A DNA stretch of 11,485 nucleotides from Acidithiobacillus sp. (GTDB lineage: Bacteria > Pseudomonadota > Gammaproteobacteria > Acidithiobacillales > Acidithiobacillaceae), in contig JAPTWR010000082.1 in the NCBI GenBank assembly GCA_028065135.1, positions 1 through 11,485 of the forward strand, read 5' to 3'. Below the pieces are notes generated by a model. The model worked only from the letters and a program-made list of their open reading frames with translations. It was not told the DNA's origin and made no database searches. Numbering within the stretch: the first letter of the stretch is position 1; the number at the start of each line of letters is the position of its first letter. The position numbers and the translations under genes are program-made. Shown piece after piece: positions 6,204 to 11,485 of the stretch.

Positions 6204-7262
6204 AACGCCAAGGACTGGCTCGTGGTCGATACCGGCTTGCGCCCGGCCGACGAAAATATGGCCTTGGACAAGACGTTGCTCCTGGCAATGTCCGAAGGAC
6301 AGATTCCCAGCATTTTCCGTTTCCTGCGTTTTGAGGAATCTGCGCTGGTCGGTTATCACCAATCACCGGAGCAGGAACTCAACCTGGAGTTCTGTCGTGA
6401 GCAGGGGATCGCCGTGCAGCGTCGTCTTACCGGCGGCGGCGCACTGATTTTTGATCCCACCCAGATAGGCTGGGAACTGGTTTGTCGGCGGGACGCGCTA
6501 CCCCAGGGCGATATGGCCTCGTTGTCGCAGAGAATCTGTGAAGCGGCGGCGGCTGGCTTATCGCTTCTGGGGGTGAGCGCACGGTTTCGCCCGCGCAACG
6601 ACATCGAGGTGGAAGGGCGGAAAATTTCGGGTACCGGCGGGATTATGGATGGCAATGTGCTGCTCTTTCAGGGGACGGTGCTGGTCGATCTGGACATCCC
6701 GCGGATGTTGCGCATACTGCGGGTGCCGCTGGAGAAACTGAATGCCCATGCCATCTCTTCGGTGGCGGAACGGGTGACCAGCTTGAAGGCCTTGTTGGGT
6801 AAAGCGCCGGAGTTGACGGCGGTGCAGAAGGCCTTGCTGGATGGTTTCCGCGCGCATTTGGGGCTGTCTTTCGTCCGGGGCGACCTGCCGGATGCCGTGG
6901 CCGCGCTGTTGCCGGAGGCGTTGGCGGAGGTGCGTGACGCGGACTGGCTTGGCATTAACCGCCGCGCGCGCGACGATATGGCGTTGCGTAAAGCGACCTT
7001 GCGCGCCCCCGGTGGCACACTGCAGGCGGAAATGCTCTGGGATAGTTTTGGAAACCGAGTGCGGCAGGTTTACTTCAGCGGTGATTTTTTTGTCCAGCCC
7101 CGGCGCGCTATCGTCGATCTGGAGGCGGCGCTGCGTAATGTCCATCTGAACGACGTGGACGGTGTTATCGAGGGATTGTTCGAGAAGCAGGCTGTCGATG
7201 GCTTCGGCTTACAGCCGGAGCATTTCGCGACGGTATTGCGGATGGCGGCAAAAGACGCGTGA
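6192..7262 (+). CDS. slpl(AB): sLpl(AB)-type lipoate-protein ligase
   Basis: This ATP-dependent ligase joins lipoate or octanoate to the carrier lysine of LbpA. The 356-residue protein has the LplA/BPL catalytic fold: NMALDKTLL (22-30), the nucleotide/acyl-binding RRLTGGG (77-83) and the conserved lysine K144 in GRKISGTGG. It then has a separate C-terminal domain (about 265-350) with SGDFFVQP, corresponding to the accessory LplB-like domain. Large and accessory domains are fused in one chain, as named for the sulfur-oxidizer type sLpl(AB). ATG 6192 is chosen because the following residues match the family N terminus; no good ribosome site precedes it and the codon lies in a dyad. It overlaps lipT by 4 bases (GTGA). 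Its substrate is inferred from the two adjacent carrier genes. Confidence 0.88.
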   Translation: MTTYNAKDWLVVDTGLRPADENMALDKTLLLAMSEGQIPSIFRFLRFEESALVGYHQSPEQELNLEFCREQGIAVQRRLTGGGALIFDPTQIGWELVCRRDALPQGDMASLSQRICEAAAAGLSLLGVSARFRPRNDIEVEGRKISGTGGIMDGNVLLFQGTVLVDLDIPRMLRILRVPLEKLNAHAISSVAERVTSLKALLGKAPELTAVQKALLDGFRAHLGLSFVRGDLPDAVAALLPEALAEVRDADWLGINRRARDDMALRKATLRAPGGTLQAEMLWDSFGNRVRQVYFSGDFFVQPRRAIVDLEAALRNVHLNDVDGVIEGLFEKQAVDGFGLQPEHFATVLRMAAKDA

Positions 7263-8320
7263 ACCCTTTAGCCATGGATGTACTGGTGATTGGCGCCGGT
7301 CCGGCCGGCGCGGCGGCAGCGCGTGCCGCTGCGGGCAAAGGCCTTGCGGTGATCTGTGTGGATCGCCGCGCCGAGGTCGGGGTCCCGGTGCAATGCGCCG
7401 AGTTTGTCCCCATGCCGCTCTTGCGTACGGTGCATGAAACGGATTCGCGGGTGCAGGACGTGGCAGGGATGTTGACGGTGCTGCCCTCCGGGTTGCAGCA
7501 TCACAGCGTTTTCCCTGGCATCATGATTGACCGGGCACGTTTCGACCAGGGACTGGCAAAGCTGGCGCAGGCAGCCGGTGCTCAGCTTGAAACGCGTTGC
7601 CAATTCCTCGCCTGGGATGGCGAAGTGGCCCGCCTGCGGCGCGGCACCGGAGAAGCATTCACCGTGCGCCCCCGCCTGCTGATCGGCGCCGACGGGCCAC
7701 ACAGTCTGGTGGCGGAGGCCGTGGGGTTGCCGCATCAAGAGGTCGTTTATACCCGTCAATATACGGTGCCATTGCTGCGTCCCTATGCGGATACGGATAT
7801 TTTTCTTTCGGATGCTTTTCCGGGAGGCTATGGCTGGTTGTTTCCCCGTGGGCCGGTGGCCAATCTCGGCTTGGGTGCGGATCGGCATTTTGAGAACAAC
7901 CTTAAATTGCCGCTGGAGCAGTTACATCGGCAGATGGTGGCGCGTGGCATCATCGGCGAAGCCGTCCTCGGGCGTACCGGTGGCGCGATTCCCGTGGGTG
8001 GCATTCGACCGATGGTGCATGGCAACGTGGTGCTTATCGGAGACGCTGCGGGGCTTACCCATCCCATCACGGGGGCGGGTATCCCCGCTGCGGTGATCAG
8101 TGGTGAAGGCGCAGGATTGGCCGCTGCTGGTTATCTGGCGGGCGACGGGGACGCGTTGGAGAGCTACGCAGAAGATATGCAGGATCAGTTTGGTCCGGCC
8201 TTGGCGCGGGCCGTGCAGCGAAGAAAATCTTTGGAAGCCGTGTGGCGACAGCCTGCGGCCCAGGAAGACAGGGTGATGCGATCCGGCTGGATCGCCTTTG
8301 ATGAATACTACACCGCCTGA
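7259..8320 (+). CDS. lipT: LipT, geranylgeranyl reductase-like FAD flavoprotein
   Basis: This FAD-dependent oxidoreductase of the geranylgeranyl-reductase/PHBH-like family is repeatedly found with sHdr-type lipoate genes. A redox role in lipoyl assembly has been proposed but is not settled. The 353-residue protein shows the FAD motif VIGAGPAG (10-17), the RRAEVGVPVQCAEFVP segment typical of the family (36-51), GADGPHS (143-149), FPGGYGWLFP (187-196) and GDAAG (261-265) followed by PITGAGI (269-275). It lacks membrane spans. Cysteines at 33, 46 and 114 do not form a cluster motif. The GTG at 7259 overlaps the ligase stop as GTGA, arguing for coupled translation; ATG 7274 is an alternative start and would still keep the FAD motif. 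Isoprenoid reduction is less likely in this setting. Confidence 0.83.
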   Translation: MNPLAMDVLVIGAGPAGAAAARAAAGKGLAVICVDRRAEVGVPVQCAEFVPMPLLRTVHETDSRVQDVAGMLTVLPSGLQHHSVFPGIMIDRARFDQGLAKLAQAAGAQLETRCQFLAWDGEVARLRRGTGEAFTVRPRLLIGADGPHSLVAEAVGLPHQEVVYTRQYTVPLLRPYADTDIFLSDAFPGGYGWLFPRGPVANLGLGADRHFENNLKLPLEQLHRQMVARGIIGEAVLGRTGGAIPVGGIRPMVHGNVVLIGDAAGLTHPITGAGIPAAVISGEGAGLAAAGYLAGDGDALESYAEDMQDQFGPALARAVQRRKSLEAVWRQPAAQEDRVMRSGWIAFDEYYTA

Positions 8321-8331
8321 GGCGGAATGAC

Positions 8332-8337
8332 AGGAGG
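8332..8337 (+). promoter_or_regulatory. Ribosome binding site that decides the lipS2 start
   Basis: A perfect AGGAGG stands 7 bases before ATG 8345. It lies downstream of the earlier in-frame ATG at 8327, which has no comparable site, so 8345 is the real start. Confidence 0.85.
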
Positions 8338-8344
8338 AACTTCC

Positions 8345-9481
8345 ATGAGTGCGGTAGCCCAAGAAAATTCTCAGCCCTTGAACTTTTATCGCCCGGATTA
8401 TTTCGTCAAAACGCCAACGATGCGGTCACCTGAATATGTGCAGCTCAGCACCGCGGCGGCGATTACGCTGGGTCTGGTGCCTGGGGTGATGCACCGCACC
8501 TCCTGTACGAATTGTCTGAATCTGCTGATGACCTACCCGGAAGGCTGTCGTGCCAACTGCACCTACTGCGGTCTGGCCCGGCATCGGGAAGAGAGCCGCG
8601 ATTACGCCGACCGCAACTTCATCCGGGTGGACTGGCCGACGGTGCGCGTGGATGAAATGCTCGAACGTATCGCCAAGAACAGCGACAAGGGTCAGTTCCA
8701 GCGTATGTGCATCAGTATGATCACCCACCCCGATTCAGACCATGATACCCAAGTCATGCTGAAGCGCTGGATGGAGGTGGCGCCCCATATCCCCGCTTCC
8801 ATTCTCTCCAACCCGACCACCATGGACAAGCAGGATCTCATCGACCTCAAGGCGATGGGCGCGGATATCTTTACCGTCGCCCTGGATGCCGTGACGCCGG
8901 AAATCTTCGAGCGTACCCGTGGCAAGACGGTGCAGAGCCCCCATTCCTGGGACAAGTACTGGCAGACCATCGAATGGGCGGCAGAGATTTATGGCCCCGA
9001 AAAATTCGGTGCGCATCTGATCTGCGGCATGGGCGAGACCGAGCAGGAAATCCTCGCCGTTTGTCAGAAGATGAAAGACATGGGTGGCCATAACCACATG
9101 TTTGCCTTCTTCCCCGAGAAAGGCTCCATGATGGAGGATTGGGACGCCGTGCCCCAGGACCATTGGCGCCGGGTGCAGTTGGGCCGCTTCCTCATCGATT
9201 ATGCGGGTGGCCGCTATGAGGATATGGAGTTTGATCAGTATGGTCGCGTACTGAGTTTCGGTTATCCCCAGGCGGAGTTGGAAGATATCATCGACTCGGG
9301 TAAGCCCTTCCAGACCTCCGGCTGCCCAGGGAAGGATGATGAAGAAGTCAGCGCCTGTAATCGGCCTTATGGGGATTCCTCGCCTTCGGACATCCGCTCC
9401 TTCCCCTTTGCGTTGAACAGGGAAGATGTGGAAATCGTGCGTCGCCAGATGCGGTTGCAGGACTTGCGGTTTCCCGGATAA
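8345..9481 (+). CDS. lipS2: LipS2, radical SAM lipoyl synthase component
   Basis: This is the second half of the two-component lipoyl synthase, acting with LipS1 on carrier-bound octanoate. The 378-residue protein has the radical-SAM motif C68-x3-C72-x2-C75 (GCRANCTYCGLAR) and a BioB/HydE-like layout. An upstream pair C54-x2-C57 (SCTNC) and a C-terminal pair C327/C338 (GCPGKDD, SACNRP) may bind an auxiliary cluster that donates sulfur, by analogy with other sulfur-inserting radical-SAM enzymes. HLICGMGETEQE (about 224-235) is a typical late-barrel segment. It is the last gene of the lip block, 24 bases after lipT, and is followed 16 bases later by a strong terminator. The distance from lipS1, with ligase and lipT between, is no obstacle to joint function because all lie in one transcription unit. 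Confidence 0.85.
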   Translation: MSAVAQENSQPLNFYRPDYFVKTPTMRSPEYVQLSTAAAITLGLVPGVMHRTSCTNCLNLLMTYPEGCRANCTYCGLARHREESRDYADRNFIRVDWPTVRVDEMLERIAKNSDKGQFQRMCISMITHPDSDHDTQVMLKRWMEVAPHIPASILSNPTTMDKQDLIDLKAMGADIFTVALDAVTPEIFERTRGKTVQSPHSWDKYWQTIEWAAEIYGPEKFGAHLICGMGETEQEILAVCQKMKDMGGHNHMFAFFPEKGSMMEDWDAVPQDHWRRVQLGRFLIDYAGGRYEDMEFDQYGRVLSFGYPQAELEDIIDSGKPFQTSGCPGKDDEEVSACNRPYGDSSPSDIRSFPFALNREDVEIVRRQMRLQDLRFPG

Positions 9482-9497
9482 AACGGGCGAGGTGCGG

Positions 9498-9522
9498 AAA
9501 AGGGGCCCCGGCCCCTTTTTTT
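9498..9522 (+). terminator. Intrinsic terminator ending the sHdr-lip operon
   Basis: AAAAGGGGC pairs with GCCCCTTTT around the loop CCCG (a further C-G pair is possible), and the 3' arm continues into seven T residues (9516-9522). It begins 16 bases after the lipS2 stop. The structure separates lipS2 from the AT-rich leader of the porin gene. Confidence 0.88.
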
Positions 9523-9693
9523 ATCAGTCACGCGACAGTAAATTCCAATAATATTTATTGTTGCTAATAAACCAATATTTTACGGCTTGATAAACCGATT
9601 AAAAAATTTACGGATACAATATCTTGCAACACTGTTTCCGTTCCGACACAATCAACGTGTCATCAGCGATACAAACAGGGGCGGAGAAATTAT
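9523..9693 (+). promoter_or_regulatory. AT-rich leader with probable promoter of the FadL-family gene
   Basis: These 171 bases are markedly more AT-rich than the flanking coding DNA and contain no credible gene. TACAAT at 9615-9620 is a fair -10 candidate but has no convincing -35 at 17 bases. TTGCAA with CACAAT 17 bases on (from about 9624) is an alternative pair. A short dyad CAATAA-TAT-TTATTG lies at 9546-9560, followed by a partial CCAATATTT repeat. I cannot pick the transcription start. Confidence 0.45.
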
Positions 9694-10989
9694 ATGAAAA
9701 AATCACGGATCTTAGGGATTGCGGTCGGCGCGACGTTGGCGATGGGCATGTCGGCCAGTGCGCTCGCTACAGATGGTTATCAGTTGATCGGTATCGGGCA
9801 GTATGCGATGGGTATGGCGGGCGCCGTGGTGGCAGCTCCGGATGATCCCTTGTCTGCGGCTATCAGCAATCCCGCAGGGATGGCTTTCCTGACGCCGCAG
9901 GCGGCATTTTCTGCCGAAATTTTTAATCCAATAAGAAAGGCCAATCTGGGCGCGGGTGAGATTGGTAGCCATAGCAATGTATATGGGATTCCTGCCATCG
10001 GTTGGGTTGCGCCGGCCTTTGCCAAGAATTGGGTGTTTGGTGGTGGCATCTACGGCACGTCTGGCATGGGGGTGAACTATTTGCAAAATCTTGGCGCCAG
10101 TGGATATGCCCAAGGCTTCAGCAGTATCAGCTTTATGCAAATGGCGCCTTCCCTGGCGTGGAAGGTGAATCATCGCTTGGCCGTCGGCGTCACGCTCAAC
10201 GTGGCGGCAGAGCAGGTTTCTTTTCAGCAAACCATGACACAGTACATCCCCACTGGCATGCCTGCTCCTTATTCGACGCTGCCGGTGCAGGGAGGGTTGA
10301 ATCTGTCTACGCCAAACTGGTCGTACGGTGTGGGCGCCACCCTAGGTGTCCTGTACAAGGTGAATGATATGGTAACGCTGGGCGCAACGTACAAGTCGCC
10401 GATGATCTTTACACCGGTTACCTGGCAGGCGGGGATCCAGAACCTGGGACCTGGGGCTGTCGGTGGACCAGGCCAGTACAGTGCCCACTTGAATTACCCA
10501 CAACAAGTTGCTCTGGGCCTTGCCATACGACCCATTCCGCAGTGGCTCATCAGCGTCGAGGGGCAGTGGATCAACTGGCGTGACACCATGAACACATTTA
10601 ATATCTATGGGCCATGGCAAGGGATGTCAGACTACGCATTGCCCATGCACTGGAAGAATCAGTGGGTAGCCAATATCGGCACACAATATACGGTCAACAA
10701 CTGGTTGCAGGTGCGTGCCGGTTACACCCATGGAACGAACCCGATAGGCAATGAAAACATCAGCAATAATCTGATTCTGCCGGCAATCATGACCAATGCC
10801 GTCACCGTGGGCTCTACCCAGAAACTTGGGATGGGGTGGAAGCTCACAGAAGCATATATGCACTCGTTTGCTGTTACCAATACGGGGCAGCCGGGTACGG
10901 CTTTCCTTGCGCCAGGAAATCCCAACGTTTCTCCAAGCACAACCATGTCTGAGAACTCCTACGGCCTTCAGCTCGGTTACGACTTCTGA
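9694..10989 (+). CDS. Outer-membrane transport protein of the OmpP1/FadL/TodX family
   Basis: This 431-residue beta-barrel protein is predicted to take hydrophobic substrates across the outer membrane. An N-terminal signal peptide (KK, then a hydrophobic stretch, cleavage after ALA at about residue 25) is followed by the family-typical plug-like start with SNPAGMAFL (about 57-65). Alternating hydrophobic strands follow, with a C-terminal GLQLGYDF ending in phenylalanine, the usual barrel-assembly signal. There is no cysteine in the protein. GGAG at 9683-9686 is 7 bases before the ATG. It has its own leader and terminator, so it is a separate unit downstream of the sHdr operon. The substrate is unknown. 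Uptake of elemental sulfur or of hydrocarbon or fatty-acid-like compounds are both possible, the first suggested only by context. Confidence 0.87.
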   Translation: MKKSRILGIAVGATLAMGMSASALATDGYQLIGIGQYAMGMAGAVVAAPDDPLSAAISNPAGMAFLTPQAAFSAEIFNPIRKANLGAGEIGSHSNVYGIPAIGWVAPAFAKNWVFGGGIYGTSGMGVNYLQNLGASGYAQGFSSISFMQMAPSLAWKVNHRLAVGVTLNVAAEQVSFQQTMTQYIPTGMPAPYSTLPVQGGLNLSTPNWSYGVGATLGVLYKVNDMVTLGATYKSPMIFTPVTWQAGIQNLGPGAVGGPGQYSAHLNYPQQVALGLAIRPIPQWLISVEGQWINWRDTMNTFNIYGPWQGMSDYALPMHWKNQWVANIGTQYTVNNWLQVRAGYTHGTNPIGNENISNNLILPAIMTNAVTVGSTQKLGMGWKLTEAYMHSFAVTNTGQPGTAFLAPGNPNVSPSTTMSENSYGLQLGYDF

Positions 10990-11020
10990 TATATCTGATA
11001 CATCCCTCCTCGGGTTATGA

Positions 11021-11048
11021 GGGAGACGGGCGACCGTCTCCCTTTTTT
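11021..11048 (+). terminator. Intrinsic terminator after the FadL-family gene
   Basis: GGGAGACGG pairs perfectly with CCGTCTCCC around the tetraloop GCGA and is followed by six T residues (11043-11048). It starts 31 bases after the porin stop codon. Confidence 0.9.
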
Positions 11049-11115
11049 ATGGGCGCCTTGCATGGAGATGAGGTTTTGGGGGAATATATAGCCGACCATA
11101 TTGCTAGGGATTGCC

Positions 11116-11485
11116 ATGAAGTCCATACCGATCACCGATGTGAGCAGTCTGAAAAACGAGCTGAAGAAGTACAAGATGGGGAAGAAGCTGGAGATCCCCC
11201 GTTTCAATCAACTGGCGCGGATGGCTTATCTGGGGCGCCTGGTGATGACACCGCTGGACCCGGAGGATTCGTCCTGCAAGTCTTTTCTGGTGCATATCCA
11301 GGAGCCGCAGGGATTGGCGGCACATTTTATTGATCTGGATGAAGACTTGCAGGACGGTATCCTGATTCTCGACAGCGAGCAGTCCATGGCCATGGCTGGG
11401 ATCATGCAGGCGGGCGTGGAAGAGCGGGCGCGCTGGCACCAGGCCCTCAATGAGCGCGACTTCTATTTCTCATCCTTTTATCGGC
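11116..11485 (+). CDS. Unrecognized protein, N-terminal part, cut by the window edge
   Basis: The reading frame from ATG 11116 stays open to the end of the window (123 codons seen). AGGGA at 11106-11110 is 5 bases upstream. The visible part starts with a lysine-rich helical segment (LKNELKKYKMGKK, 12-24), contains one cysteine (C54) and ends in charged, helical-looking sequence (VEERARWHQALNERDFYF). No signal peptide or membrane span is seen, so it looks cytoplasmic. I do not recognize the family. It lies only 67 bases after the preceding terminator, so a promoter must be within that short gap (an AT-rich patch GGAATATATAGCC around 11081-11093 is a possible -10 region), or it depends on read-through. 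Confidence 0.7.
   Translation, partial: MKSIPITDVSSLKNELKKYKMGKKLEIPRFNQLARMAYLGRLVMTPLDPEDSSCKSFLVHIQEPQGLAAHFIDLDEDLQDGILILDSEQSMAMAGIMQAGVEERARWHQALNERDFYFSSFYR

Noticed and set aside
5454..6362. Long reverse-strand frame of about 302 codons
   Set aside because: It lies opposite lipS1 and the ligase start, has histidine/arginine/glutamine-rich composition typical of antisense to GC-rich genes, and shows no domain motif or ribosome site.
8327..8344. Upstream ATG for lipS2
   Set aside because: The perfect AGGAGG lies after it and is correctly spaced only for ATG 8345.
9624..9845. Short plus-strand frame overlapping the porin start
   Set aside because: Out-of-frame shadow. The porin frame has a ribosome site, signal peptide and barrel signature.
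1..11485. CRISPR arrays, tRNA or rRNA genes, insertion sequences, phage or toxin-antitoxin modules
   Set aside because: No regularly spaced repeats, RNA-gene signatures, transposase motifs or terminal inverted repeats were seen. The window is almost fully accounted for by co-directional metabolic genes.

Overview
The window is a run of twelve same-strand genes plus one cut off at the right edge. It carries the downstream part of a sulfur-oxidation operon of the sulfur-oxidizing heterodisulfide reductase-like (sHdr) type and the lipoate-assembly genes that go with it. GC-rich coding with AT-rich leaders, the sHdr gene order, a GcvH-like / DsrE-like / GcvH-like trio and a following FadL-type porin point to a chemolithoautotrophic sulfur oxidizer. 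My best guess is an acidophilic Gammaproteobacterium/Acidithiobacillia close to Acidithiobacillus. The genus is an inference from gene order and protein style, not from a search.

Layout. 23-3533: shdrA, an uncharacterized cysteine-free gene (shdrH position), shdrC2 and shdrB2, overlapping or closely spaced; shdrC1 and shdrB1 would be expected just left of the window. 3546-3574: a strong intrinsic terminator structure inside the apparent operon. 3602-4937: a divergent lipoyl-carrier paralogue (lbpA-like 1), a small DsrE-family protein and a second, more canonical lipoyl carrier (lbpA-like 2). 4965-4987: a stable hairpin without a T-tract. 5022-9481: lipS1, sLpl(AB)-type lipoate-protein ligase, a geranylgeranyl-reductase-like flavoprotein (lipT) and lipS2. 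9498-9522: a second strong terminator. 9694-10989: an outer-membrane FadL/OmpP1-family protein with its own AT-rich leader and a terminator at 11021-11048. From 11116: the start of an unrecognized gene.

How it works together. From published work on sHdr systems, the cytoplasmic sHdr Fe-S/flavin complex is thought to oxidize sulfane sulfur delivered by carrier proteins (DsrE/TusA type) to sulfite, with the lipoyl group on LbpA as an essential cofactor. The four genes at 5022-9481 match the dedicated route that loads LbpA. The sLpl(AB) ligase attaches octanoate or lipoate to the carrier lysine. The two radical-SAM proteins LipS1 and LipS2 insert the two sulfur atoms, and LipT is a flavoprotein of proposed redox role. 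The window therefore holds an enzyme, its swinging-arm cofactor protein and the machinery that makes the cofactor. The least explained parts are the cysteine-free sHdrH protein, the cysteine-rich divergent LbpA paralogue, the small DsrE protein between the two carriers, and several RNA-level signals (internal terminator, hairpins, a dyad around the ligase start codon).
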